DNA from: Deltaproteobacteria bacterium
GTDB taxonomy: Bacteria > Desulfobacterota > Desulfobacteria > Desulfobacterales > B30-G6
Assembly: GCA_019313725.1 (NCBI GenBank)
Contig: JAFDAT010000147.1
Coordinates: 1 to 7,941, forward strand
Length of the DNA stretch: 7,941 bases
Direction: 5' to 3'
The translations under genes and the position numbers were made by a program. Of the stretch, positions 1-6,595 are shown piece by piece (the stretch's first letter is position 1; every line of letters begins with the position of its first letter). The notes below the pieces were generated by a model. It was not told the origin of the DNA, ran no database searches, and worked only from the letters and a program-made list of their open reading frames with translations.

Positions 1-597
1 CTTCGGTCACATCGGGGAATTGATTCTGACTGTGGGGGTGCCATGCTCATCGCGGATAGCGTCAAATGGATATGGGGTACAGAAAATCTGCCGGTTCGTG
101 TTCCTGAGATTTTACAGGGATTGGTGACTGTCGGCGGACTGGATTACCCGATATACCGGCTTTTTATCATCGGGCTGTCGCTGGCTATTCTCATCTTTCT
201 GATGTTGATTTTGTACAAAACGCGCTTGGGCATGGTGGTACGGGCGGCAGTATCCGACGCAGACATGGTGGATGCTTTGGGGATCAATGTACCCTTTCTC
301 TTTATGTTGGTATTCGGTGTGGGTACCTGGATGGCCGGTGTGGCCGGTGTGGCCATTACCCCAATCCTGACCGTATTCCCCGGTCTGGCGGATCAGGTGG
401 GTATGGATGCCTTTATCGTGGTAGTGGTCGGGGGCTTCGGGAGCCTGGGTGGGGCACTGCTGGTAGCAATCATCTGCGGCCTGCTGAATTCATATGGCGT
501 GCAGTTCGTTTCCCAGTTGGCACCGGTGTTGATGTATATATTCATGGCCATTGTGCTGGTCTTTAAACCCATGGGCCTGTTCGGAGAAAGAGAATGA
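1..597 (+). CDS. livH: LIV-type ABC transporter permease LivH, C-terminal part, apparently frameshifted
   Basis: This is one of the two membrane-spanning permeases of a branched-chain amino acid-type (HAAT family) ABC importer in the inner membrane. From the ATG at 43 the frame encodes 184 residues with several hydrophobic segments, a cytoplasmic coupling loop (VRAAVSDADMVDALGI, about 238-285), the family's glycine-rich VVVGGFGSLGGALL segment and the C-terminal FKPMGLFGERE. The 5' end lies outside the window, and the ATG at 43 is probably internal: in frame 2, bases 2-40 encode FGHIGELILTVGV, which fits the stretch preceding MLIADSVKWIWG in LivH proteins. One extra base near the G run at 34-38 would join both frames into one protein. 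As written, frame 2 stops at 125-127. This is either a real frameshift (pseudogene) or a homopolymer sequencing error. The stop overlaps the livM start by 4 bp (ATGA). The family assignment is firm; the intactness of the gene is not. Confidence 0.9.
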   Translation, partial: LRSHRGIDSDCGGAMLIADSVKWIWGTENLPVRVPEILQGLVTVGGLDYPIYRLFIIGLSLAILIFLMLILYKTRLGMVVRAAVSDADMVDALGINVPFLFMLVFGVGTWMAGVAGVAITPILTVFPGLADQVGMDAFIVVVVGGFGSLGGALLVAIICGLLNSYGVQFVSQLAPVLMYIFMAIVLVFKPMGLFGERE

Positions 598-1568
598 TGA
601 ATAAGACCGTAAAATGGATATTATGGATCGCCGGTTTTGTGTTCCTGATTCTGTATCCCAAATTATTCGGCATCTATTACTCGAATGTTTTTGTGACCTT
701 TGCCATTTTTGCACTGTACGCCACAAGCTACAACCTGCTTTTGGGCTACACCGGGCTTTTGAGTTTCGGGCACGCCATGTTTTTTGGGACAGGCGCCTAC
801 GGCACGGCACTGGCGTTAACGCATATCAGCGGGTTCCCGTTGATCCCGGCGCTTCTGGCAGGGGTTTTGGCGGCCATTGTGCTGGCCCTAATTTTGTGCC
901 CCATCATGGTCAGGGTCGGCGGCACCGCTTTTGCCATGCTGCACCTGGCTTTTGGCTCGCTGTTGTATGTCCTTACCCTTAAATTGCGCCACATCACCGG
1001 CGGGGAGGACGGCATCGGCGGCTTCGACATACCGCCCTTCAGCATCCCCGGCATTGTTTCCTTTGACATGACGGATCCGCTCCAGTTCTTTTATTTTGCC
1101 ATGGCGGTGCTGGTGGGCAGCATCTGGGTCTTATGGTTTTTTACCAAAACACCCTTTGGCCAGATCATGATTGCCGTTCGGGACAATGCCAAGCGGGTGG
1201 ATTATCTGGGATTCAGGGTGCCCCAGACCAAGGCGGTGATTTACGTGTTTTCCGGTGCGTTCTGCGGGGTGGCCGGGTCTGTTTATGCCCTGTTTCAGAA
1301 CCTGATAACGGCCGAGGACGGTTATCACGTAATGACCTCCTTTGCACCCATCATGATGACCATGGTAGGCGGTATCGGCAGCTTTTTCGGACCTATTTTC
1401 GGTTCGGCGATATTCGGGATCCTGGAAGAGCTGACCACGCGCTACACCGAAAGGGTGGAACTGGTGTTCGGACTGGTGCTCGTGCTGGTGATCATGTTTG
1501 CGCCCATGGGGTTTGTCGGTACGGTTAAAATTATTAAAGCCAAATGGTTCACAAGGCAAGGTGTCTGA
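594..1568 (+). CDS. livM: LIV-type ABC transporter permease LivM
   Basis: This is the second inner-membrane permease of the importer, expected to pair with LivH. It has 324 residues, normal for the family. After a hydrophobic N-terminus come the LivM hallmark GYTGLLSFGHA at residues 51-61, a hydrophobic helix block to about residue 130, the TGGEDG motif at 135-140, a cytoplasmic coupling loop at about 189-206 (GQIMIAVRDNAKRVDYLG) that should contact the ATPases, and a final hydrophobic segment ending FAPMGFVG. The start at 594 is favoured by GGAG at 583-586 (7-nt spacer). The adjacent ATG at 597 is the alternative and changes one residue. It overlaps livH by 4 bp and ends 19 bp before livG, so translation is probably coupled within one operon. 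Transport direction and fold are well supported; the transported compound is unknown, because this family also carries amides, urea and aromatic acids. Confidence 0.95.
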   Translation: MMNKTVKWILWIAGFVFLILYPKLFGIYYSNVFVTFAIFALYATSYNLLLGYTGLLSFGHAMFFGTGAYGTALALTHISGFPLIPALLAGVLAAIVLALILCPIMVRVGGTAFAMLHLAFGSLLYVLTLKLRHITGGEDGIGGFDIPPFSIPGIVSFDMTDPLQFFYFAMAVLVGSIWVLWFFTKTPFGQIMIAVRDNAKRVDYLGFRVPQTKAVIYVFSGAFCGVAGSVYALFQNLITAEDGYHVMTSFAPIMMTMVGGIGSFFGPIFGSAIFGILEELTTRYTERVELVFGLVLVLVIMFAPMGFVGTVKIIKAKWFTRQGV

Positions 1569-1587
1569 TGGATAACGGAGAAAATGC

Positions 1588-2352
1588 ATGAATATCCTGG
1601 AAACACAGGGGCTCTATCACGATTTCAGCGGCCTGAAGGTACTGTTCGATGTCAACTTGCAGGTGGAGGCCGGCGAGCGCCACGCCATCATCGGGCCCAA
1701 CGGTGCCGGCAAGACGACCCTTTTTAATCTCATCACCGGAACCTATAAACCCAGCCGGGGAAAGATCGTGTTCAAGGAAAAGGACATCACCGGTGAGGGG
1801 CCCTGGAAGATTCTACGCCAGGGCATGGGCCGTTCTTTTCAGATTACCTCTACATTCGACCGTATGACGGCCTTTCAGAATATACGCTTGGCAGTCCTTT
1901 CAACCAGAGGCATCCGCTTCAATCTGTTCCGCAAAGTGGACAGCATGCCGGATATTACCGAGGAGGCCGAAGAGATTTTGAGGCGCATCAACCTGGACTC
2001 TGATCGGGATACCCTGGCGGGGAATTTGTCCTACGGCAAGCATCGTTCACTGGAGATCAGCATGGCCCTGGCCACCAACCCGGACCTGGTCATGCTGGAC
2101 GAACCCACGGCCGGCATGTCAAAAGATGAGACCCACTACGCAGTGGAGCTGATCCGCCGACTGACCGAAGGCAAGACAACGGTCGTCATCGAGCACGACA
2201 TGGATGTGGTTTTTTCTCTGGCTGACCGGATCACGGTGCTGCACCACGGTACCATCCTGGCCACGGGCGAACCGTGTGATGTACGGGACAACCAGGCGGT
2301 AAAGGACGCCTATCTGGGTGAAATGGGGGGTGAGGAGGACGTATGTTATTAG
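1588..2352 (+). CDS. livG: LIV-type ABC transporter ATP-binding protein LivG
   Basis: This is a cytoplasmic ATPase subunit that powers the LivHM permease. It has 254 residues, typical of LivG. Visible motifs are Walker A GPNGAGKTT (36-44), Q-loop Q85 in GRSFQITSTF, ABC signature LSYGK (147-151), Walker B VMLDE (168-172) and switch histidine H203 in VVIEHDMDVVF. The insert between the Q-loop and the signature, and the C-terminal region after the H-loop, match the LivG subfamily rather than LivF. The signature region reads LSYGKHRSLEISMALA, where many LivG proteins have Q-R-R and I-A-R-A-L; this is a mild deviation and all ATPase residues are present. The start is supported by GGAG at 1577-1580 with a 7-nt spacer; the ATG at 1584 is out of frame. 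The last 10 bp overlap livF, and a GAGGAGG ribosome-binding site for livF lies inside its 3' end (2332-2338). Confidence 0.96.
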   Translation: MNILETQGLYHDFSGLKVLFDVNLQVEAGERHAIIGPNGAGKTTLFNLITGTYKPSRGKIVFKEKDITGEGPWKILRQGMGRSFQITSTFDRMTAFQNIRLAVLSTRGIRFNLFRKVDSMPDITEEAEEILRRINLDSDRDTLAGNLSYGKHRSLEISMALATNPDLVMLDEPTAGMSKDETHYAVELIRRLTEGKTTVVIEHDMDVVFSLADRITVLHHGTILATGEPCDVRDNQAVKDAYLGEMGGEEDVCY

Positions 2353-3056
2353 AAGCCACGAACCTGAACACCTATTATGGCGAAAGCCATGCGCTGCAGG
2401 ATATGTCGCTGAATGTTGAAGATGGGGAAGTGGTGGCCCTTTTAGGACGCAACGGCATGGGCAAGAGCACCACCATGAAGACCATCATGGGCCTGCTGAA
2501 ACCACGGTCCGGTAAGGTTATTTTCGACGGCAGGGATATCACCGGGCTGAGGCCCCACAAGGTTGCCCGGGCCGGCATCGGCTATGTCCCCGAAGAAAGA
2601 CGCATCTTTCCCAACCTTTCCGTCCTGGACAACCTGATGATGGGGGTAAAAGGCGGAAAGGTCGACACATCCAATGCCAACATCTGGACTATTGAAAAAA
2701 TATTCGAGCGCTTTCCTTTTATGAGAGACCGGACCAACCAGAAAGGAGCCCTCCTGTCGGGCGGCGAACAGCAGATGCTCACCATCGGGCGCACGCTCAT
2801 GGGCAACCCCAGGCTCCTGATGGTGGATGAACCCACGGAAGGCCTTTCTCCTGTCATGGTCAAGGAGGTGCGGGACGTGCTCGCGGCGATCTGTAAATCC
2901 GGTATCTCGATTCTGCTGGTGGAGCACAACCTCAAGGTGGCCATGTCCCTGGCGGATCGAGTTTACCTGATGGGCAAGGCCCACCTGGGTTTTACCGGTA
3001 CCCTGAAAGAACTGGACGCCAACCCGGAGATGAGAGCCAAATATCTGGAAATATAA
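2343..3056 (+). CDS. livF: LIV-type ABC transporter ATP-binding protein LivF
   Basis: This is the second ATPase subunit, expected to form the nucleotide-binding heterodimer with LivG under the LivHM permease. It has 237 residues, normal for the family. It carries Walker A GRNGMGKST (35-43), the LivF-type YVPEERRIFPNLSV region (81-94) in place of a Q-loop glutamine, ABC signature LSGGEQQ (138-144), Walker B LLMVDE (158-163) followed by PTEGLSP, and switch histidine H195. The start overlaps the livG end by 10 bp and is preceded by GGAGG at 2334-2338 with a short 4-nt spacer, which suggests translational coupling. It is the last gene of the liv operon in this window and is followed by 330 bp of non-coding DNA. 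No substrate-binding protein gene follows it. Confidence 0.96.
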   Translation: MLLEATNLNTYYGESHALQDMSLNVEDGEVVALLGRNGMGKSTTMKTIMGLLKPRSGKVIFDGRDITGLRPHKVARAGIGYVPEERRIFPNLSVLDNLMMGVKGGKVDTSNANIWTIEKIFERFPFMRDRTNQKGALLSGGEQQMLTIGRTLMGNPRLLMVDEPTEGLSPVMVKEVRDVLAAICKSGISILLVEHNLKVAMSLADRVYLMGKAHLGFTGTLKELDANPEMRAKYLEI

Positions 3057-3067
3057 ATTTTAAGTTC

Positions 3068-3088
3068 TTCTCCAATGTAGTTGGAGAA
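3068..3088 (+). other. Short perfect hairpin just after livF
   Basis: TTCTCCAA and TTGGAGAA form an 8-bp perfect stem around a 5-nt loop (TGTAG), starting 12 bp after the livF stop. The hairpin is followed by AAGGATCC rather than a T run, so it is not a canonical intrinsic terminator. It may protect the 3' end of the liv message. The structure is seen directly; the role is inferred. Confidence 0.4.
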
Positions 3089-3136
3089 AAGGATCCGCGG
3101 GGGCAAGGATCCAAGTGTTTGTTTTCTTATGATTTC

Positions 3137-3172
3137 ATCGGGATCGAAATCGCTATCGGGATCGGGATCGAA
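3137..3172. repeat. Tandem array of six ATCGNN hexamers
   Basis: Six contiguous 6-bp units all begin with ATCG, with variable dinucleotides in the order GG, AA, CT, GG, GG, AA. The array is exact in phase over 36 bp and lies in non-coding DNA. From memory, similar GATCGGGATCG-type strings are dispersed in intergenic DNA of some Deltaproteobacteria and Planctomycetes; I cannot verify this here. No function is apparent. Confidence 0.7.
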
Positions 3173-3203
3173 TACTTGCTACACGTAAAACTCGATTTAT
3201 ATC

Positions 3204-3290
3204 ATCACGAAAGCAGCCAATCAGAAATCACGCAAAAGGAAGATCAGTTTGTGTTTTTTTTGATTGGCGGTTTTCGTGATTTTATTTTAT
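3204..3290 (+). terminator. Long inverted repeat with T-rich tail, candidate terminator
   Basis: Bases 3204-3223 and 3261-3280 are 20-bp inverted repeats matching at 18 of 20 positions (outer ATCACGAAA, inner GCCAATCA), separated by 37 nt. The right arm is followed by TTTATTTTAT at 3281-3290. A transcript from the liv operon could fold this into a long hairpin followed by a U-rich tail, which suits a terminator. The loop is long for an intrinsic terminator, and the CACGAAA core recurs after the next gene, so this could instead be a dispersed repeat that happens to act as a terminator. Confidence 0.45.
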
Positions 3291-3293
3291 AGT
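3264..3293 (+). promoter_or_regulatory. Possible sigma70-type promoter for the acyl-CoA synthetase gene
   Basis: TTGGCG (3264-3269, 4 of 6 matches to TTGACA) is followed after 18 nt by TATAGT (3288-3293, 5 of 6 matches to TATAAT). Transcription would start near 3300 and give a leader of about 87 nt. The -35 element lies in the right arm of the inverted repeat, so a hairpin or bound factor could interfere with it. Matches of this quality occur by chance in AT-rich DNA. Confidence 0.3.
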
Positions 3294-3386
3294 GAATACA
3301 AATCAGGGCCACCATCAGAGCATGCCCCTGCAGGGTGCCTTCCCATTCCCGGGCTCTGCTGATGACCGCCGATACAAGGAGGTGTG

Positions 3387-5258
3387 ATGGAAAAACTCAT
3401 AATCAAAACGCTGGCTGATATTGAAAAAATTGAAGAAACGCCGATTCAGGATCGGATGACATGTTTCAATACCTACGACTCGATTAAAAAGGGCGCGGCG
3501 ATAAATCCGGATGCGACCGCCATCAGCTTCATCATGTCCGGGGATACCTACAAAGAGCCCATGCAGGTGACCTACAGGGAGTTTGTTCAGCAGATCAACC
3601 GCACGGCCAACCTGTTTCACGATCTGGGCGTGGGCCCGACCGATGTAATCTCATACCTTCTGCCCAACATTCCCCACACGCACTATGTCCTCTGGGGCGG
3701 GGAGGCGGCCGGGATCGTCAACCCCATCAATCCCATGCTGGAGTCGGGAACGATCCGTGACATTTGCCAGGCCGCCAATACCAAAATTCTGGTGGCCCTG
3801 GGGGAGCTCCCCGGGTCCGATATCTGGGAAAAAGCCATGGCTATAAAAAAAAACCTGCCCAACCTCAAGGCGATTGTGCGGGTCATGGGCCCCAGTGACG
3901 AGAAGGAAAACATCGTCGGCTTCGACGAAGCGCTTCCCGGCTACAACGGTGATGCGCTCGATTCCGGGCGACAGATTGCCCCGGATGACATTGCGTCCAT
4001 GTATCACACCGGCGGGACTACGGGGACGCCCAAGCTGGCGCCGCACACCCATTTCAACGAGGCGGCCATGCCTTTTATGCTCAACCAGGCCATGGGTTTG
4101 GCAGCAGGAGAGACCGCTTTATGCGGACTGCCGCTTTTCCACGTCAACGGTACGACCGTAACGGGCTCAGCCCCCTTTTCCACGGGCGCGCATATTGTGA
4201 TTTTGGGTCCCATGGGATACCGGGATCCGTCGGTACTGAAAAATTTATACAAGATCGTGGAGCACTACAAAGCCGTCACTTTTTCCGGTGTTCCCACGGT
4301 GCTGTCCATGCTGCTGGACATTCCCAAGGAGGGGGTGGATATTTCTTCGCTGCGGTTCGGCATTTGCGGTGCGGCACCGCTTTCCGTGGAACTGTTCAAA
4401 CGCTTCGAGGAGCACAGCGGCATGAAAGTCCTCGAAGGCTATGGCTTGACCGAGGGTACCTGCGCTTCTTCGGCCAATCCTTTTCATGGCCAGCGAAAAG
4501 TGGGTTCCATTGGATTGCGCTTGCCCTACCAGAAAATGGCGATTTTTATCGTTGATGATGAAGGCGGGTTCGTGCGCGCGGCTGAAACCGACGAAATCGG
4601 CTGTGTGTGCCTGTCCGGACCCAACGTGTTCAAAGGCTATACCGAAGAAATCCACAACCAGGGACTTTACCCCAAGCCGGATTGGATCAACACCGGCGAC
4701 CTGGGGCGGCAGGATGCCGACGGCTATTTCTGGCTGACGGGCCGCACAAAAGAGCTGATCATCCGCGGCGGGCACAACATCGATCCGGCGGCCATCGAAG
4801 AGCCGCTCTACCGGATACCCGGAGTACAGGTGGCGGCAGCTGTGGGCCGGCCGGACCCCCATGCCGGGGAGGTGCCGGTGGCCTATGTCCAGCTTCAGGA
4901 AGGTGCGCGCCTGTCCGCGGCACAGATTCTCGAGCAGGTGGAAAATGCGATCGGGGAACGGGCGGCCGTCCCCAAGGAGGTGATTATCCTGGATGAACTG
5001 CCCCTGACCTCGGTGGGCAAGATCTTCAAGCCGGCCCTGCGCTGGGATGCTACCCGAAGGGTCTACGAAGATGCCTTGAAAGCATTGGAAGGGCTGACAT
5101 CATCCATGCAGGTCAGTGTGGTTGAAGACAAGGTGCACGGAGCGTTGGCTCACATCGACATCCAACCTGCTGAAGGGGTATCCGGGCAGGAAATCGAAAA
5201 GAAAGTGGAAGATCTGCTTTCACGCTTTACCATACGATATCAGCTATCCATCATCTAA
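3387..5258 (+). CDS. AMP-forming acyl-CoA synthetase (AMP-binding family)
   Basis: This is a cytoplasmic adenylate-forming enzyme expected to convert a carboxylic acid, ATP and CoA into acyl-CoA, AMP and pyrophosphate. Its 623 residues carry the full motif set: P-loop TGGTTGTPK (208-216), EGYGLTE (350-356), ribose-binding D438 in NTGDLG, hinge GRTKE (452-456) followed by IIRGGHNIDP, and catalytic lysine K545 in LTSVGKIFKP. About 78 residues follow that lysine, more than in short acyl-CoA ligases. The N-terminus (TLADIEKIEETP) and this tail resemble a long acyl-CoA synthetase subfamily I know from proteobacteria (PRK07529-like, recalled and not searched). AAGGAGG at 3376-3382 lies 4 nt before this ATG; a GTG at 3384 would leave only 1 nt and is rejected. 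The substrate (fatty, branched, hydroxy or aromatic acid) cannot be assigned. Downstream kinase and crotonase genes suggest a CoA-thioester degradation route. Confidence 0.92.
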   Translation: MEKLIIKTLADIEKIEETPIQDRMTCFNTYDSIKKGAAINPDATAISFIMSGDTYKEPMQVTYREFVQQINRTANLFHDLGVGPTDVISYLLPNIPHTHYVLWGGEAAGIVNPINPMLESGTIRDICQAANTKILVALGELPGSDIWEKAMAIKKNLPNLKAIVRVMGPSDEKENIVGFDEALPGYNGDALDSGRQIAPDDIASMYHTGGTTGTPKLAPHTHFNEAAMPFMLNQAMGLAAGETALCGLPLFHVNGTTVTGSAPFSTGAHIVILGPMGYRDPSVLKNLYKIVEHYKAVTFSGVPTVLSMLLDIPKEGVDISSLRFGICGAAPLSVELFKRFEEHSGMKVLEGYGLTEGTCASSANPFHGQRKVGSIGLRLPYQKMAIFIVDDEGGFVRAAETDEIGCVCLSGPNVFKGYTEEIHNQGLYPKPDWINTGDLGRQDADGYFWLTGRTKELIIRGGHNIDPAAIEEPLYRIPGVQVAAAVGRPDPHAGEVPVAYVQLQEGARLSAAQILEQVENAIGERAAVPKEVIILDELPLTSVGKIFKPALRWDATRRVYEDALKALEGLTSSMQVSVVEDKVHGALAHIDIQPAEGVSGQEIEKKVEDLLSRFTIRYQLSII

Positions 5259-5275
5259 ATGGAAAAATTATTAAT

Positions 5276-5306
5276 CACGAAAACACGAAAGTAAGAAAGC
5301 ACGAAA
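5276..5306. repeat. Cluster of three CACGAAA direct repeats
   Basis: CACGAAA occurs at 5276-5282, 5284-5290 and 5300-5306, just after the acyl-CoA synthetase gene. The same 7-mer occurs at 3206-3212 and inverted at 3272-3278 in the previous intergenic region. It looks like part of a dispersed intergenic repeat. No hairpin with a T run is seen here, so it is not called a terminator. Confidence 0.5.
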
Positions 5307-5332
5307 TACCTGAAAGGAAACCAATAATAAAA

Positions 5333-5357
5333 CTTTGCGTCCTTTGTGTCTGCGGTG
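5333..5357. repeat. Probable dispersed intergenic repeat fragment (CTTTGCGTC type)
   Basis: The stretch combines CTTTGCGTCC, TTTGTGTC and TGCGGTGG. From memory, this wording is common in intergenic DNA of several bacterial phyla, where such strings are degenerate copies of a widespread repeat. I cannot run a search. It lies 45 bp before the kinase start and has no clear coding role. An in-frame ATG at 5346 inside it would extend the kinase N-terminus but has no ribosome-binding site. Confidence 0.3.
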
Positions 5358-5402
5358 GAAAGATCTTGCCAAGGGCCATTAGCATACCACGGGAGTCGAA
5401 TG

Positions 5403-6473
5403 ATGAGTGAAAAAGAAGAGATCCGAGAAGTCAGAAAGGCCCACCGTTTTAACGAGGCTGTGCTGGTGGATTATCTCAGGGAGCATCTGGGCGGTTTTTC
5501 CGGATCCCTGAATGTCAGGCAGTTTGGCTACGGCCAGTCCAATCCCACGTATCTGCTGACCGATACAGAAACGGGCAGGGGTTATGTTCTCAGGAAAAAG
5601 CCGCCGGGAAAACTCCTGCCGTCAGCCCATGCCGTTGATCGCGAATATAAAATCATCAAAGCGCTGGGGAAAACGGACGTACCGGTGCCCGAGGTCTATC
5701 TTCTCTGCCAGGAAGAATCGATCGTCGGGACACCTTTTTATGTCATGGCGCACGTTAAGGGGCGCATATTCAGGCAGCCCACCATACCCGAAGCCAGGGA
5801 TGCCGCAGAGCGGGGGGCTATTTTAGATGCCATGAACGACACCCTGGTCAGGATTCACGCCGTGGATCTGGATGCGGCGGGCCTGGCGGATTTCGGCAAA
5901 CCCGGTAACTACATGGCACGGCAGACCGGCCGCTGGACAAAGCAGTACCTGGCCTCCCAGACGGATGACATCCAGAGCATGGACCGGCTCATGGCCTGGC
6001 TGGCGGACAACGTGCCGGATGATGACACCACTTCAATCGTCCACGGTGATTTCCGGCTCGAAAACATGATCGTACACCCGGTGGAACCCCGGATCATCGC
6101 GGTGTTGGACTGGGAACTGTCCACCTTGGGGCATCCTTTGGCCGACCTGGCCTACAACTGTATGGGCTATCACCTGCCGGCTGATGACAATGTAAAATTC
6201 GGTTATATGGGCATCGATTTTCAAGCGACGGGTATCCCCACGGAAGATGATTATGTGAAAGCCTATTGCCGGCGGACGGGCAGGCAGGAAATCCCGGACT
6301 GGACATTTTACATCGCCTTCAGCCTGTTCCGGATAGCCGCCATTGTCCAGGGGGTTTACAAAAGAGGTCTGGATGGCAATGCGAGCGCTTCCGACGCCCA
6401 AACGTATGGTGAACAGGTCAGGGGCCTTGCGGATGTGGCCTGGGATCTTGTGCAAAAAAATTCCAATGACTAA
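5403..6473 (+). CDS. APH-fold phosphotransferase, ACAD10/ACAD11/LvaA type (possible hydroxyacyl-CoA kinase)
   Basis: This 356-residue protein has the aminoglycoside phosphotransferase/choline kinase fold. With ATG 5403 as residue 1, it shows the nucleotide-lobe segment YVLRKKPPG (61-69), the catalytic loop HGDFRLEN (214-221; D216 the likely base, N221 a metal ligand), and the metal-binding D236 in LDWE followed by STLGHPLADLAYN. The RKKPPGKLLPSAHAVDREY wording is characteristic of the kinase domain joined to acyl-CoA dehydrogenase in animal ACAD10/ACAD11 and of stand-alone bacterial relatives such as Pseudomonas LvaA, which phosphorylates 4-hydroxyvaleryl-CoA. Antibiotic resistance is unlikely. 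GGAG at 5392-5395 lies 7 nt before this ATG and 4 nt before ATG 5400, so either may be used. An upstream in-frame ATG at 5346 has no ribosome-binding site and adds repeat-like sequence. The flanking acyl-CoA synthetase and crotonase support action on a CoA ester; the substrate is inferred. Confidence 0.88.
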   Translation: MSEKEEIREVRKAHRFNEAVLVDYLREHLGGFSGSLNVRQFGYGQSNPTYLLTDTETGRGYVLRKKPPGKLLPSAHAVDREYKIIKALGKTDVPVPEVYLLCQEESIVGTPFYVMAHVKGRIFRQPTIPEARDAAERGAILDAMNDTLVRIHAVDLDAAGLADFGKPGNYMARQTGRWTKQYLASQTDDIQSMDRLMAWLADNVPDDDTTSIVHGDFRLENMIVHPVEPRIIAVLDWELSTLGHPLADLAYNCMGYHLPADDNVKFGYMGIDFQATGIPTEDDYVKAYCRRTGRQEIPDWTFYIAFSLFRIAAIVQGVYKRGLDGNASASDAQTYGEQVRGLADVAWDLVQKNSND

Positions 6474-6478
6474 AAACC

Positions 6479-6500
6479 CAATTCGGACACGCCGGAATTG
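6479..6500 (+). other. Imperfect hairpin after the kinase gene
   Basis: CAATTC (6479-6484) pairs with GAATTG (6495-6500). A GG/CC extension and one bulged G enclose a 5-nt loop. A T run appears only about 16 nt further on (6517-6521), so this is a weak terminator candidate at best. A second small stem, TTCTAA/TTAGAA, lies at 6520-6535. The kinase and crotonase genes may still be co-transcribed. Confidence 0.3.
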
Positions 6501-6595
6501 AATATCCATTAATCAATTTTTCTAACTTTTTAGAAACAATTATCGGCACTAGTTTCCGGTTCATCCCGGGCGGGATTTAGGAAGTTGAAAAGCGC

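Larger units (their letters stand above)
3057..3386. other. Non-coding gap between the liv operon and the acyl-CoA synthetase gene
   Basis: No convincing gene is visible in this 330-bp stretch. It is more AT-rich than the flanking genes and consists mainly of structured or repeated DNA: a hairpin at 3068-3088, two GGATCC sites 10 bp apart (3091-3096 and 3107-3112), a hexamer array at 3137-3172, a long inverted repeat at 3204-3280 followed by a T-rich run, a possible promoter at 3264-3293 and the ribosome-binding site of the next gene at 3376-3382. Confidence 0.8.

Noticed and set aside
2442..2984. Antisense open frame of 180 codons opposite livF
   Set aside because: livF has all ABC ATPase motifs in order. 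The antisense frame has no recognisable domain and follows codon bias of the opposite strand.
3068..3088. Canonical intrinsic terminator directly after livF
   Set aside because: The 8-bp stem is perfect but is followed by AAGGATCC rather than a T run, so it is kept only as a hairpin.
3137..3172. CRISPR array
   Set aside because: Units are 6 bp and contiguous, with no repeat-spacer architecture and no cas genes nearby.
3384..3386. GTG start for the acyl-CoA synthetase
   Set aside because: It lies 1 nt after the AAGGAGG at 3376-3382, too close for a ribosome start. The ATG at 3387 has a better 4-nt spacer.
4245..4862. Long antisense open frame of 205 codons opposite the acyl-CoA synthetase
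   Set aside because: It is a shadow of a GC-rich gene with complete family motifs on the + strand. The antisense protein has no recognisable family features and no ribosome-binding site was noted.
5346..5402. Upstream ATG start for the kinase gene
   Set aside because: There is no ribosome-binding site, and the extra 19 residues derive from repeat-like intergenic DNA. GGAG at 5392-5395 supports a start at 5400 or 5403.
5403..6473. Antibiotic-resistance aminoglycoside phosphotransferase
   Set aside because: The fold is shared, but RKKPPGKLLPSAHAVDREY and the LDWELSTLGHPLADLAY wording belong to the ACAD10/11-type kinases, and the neighbours are acyl-CoA genes.
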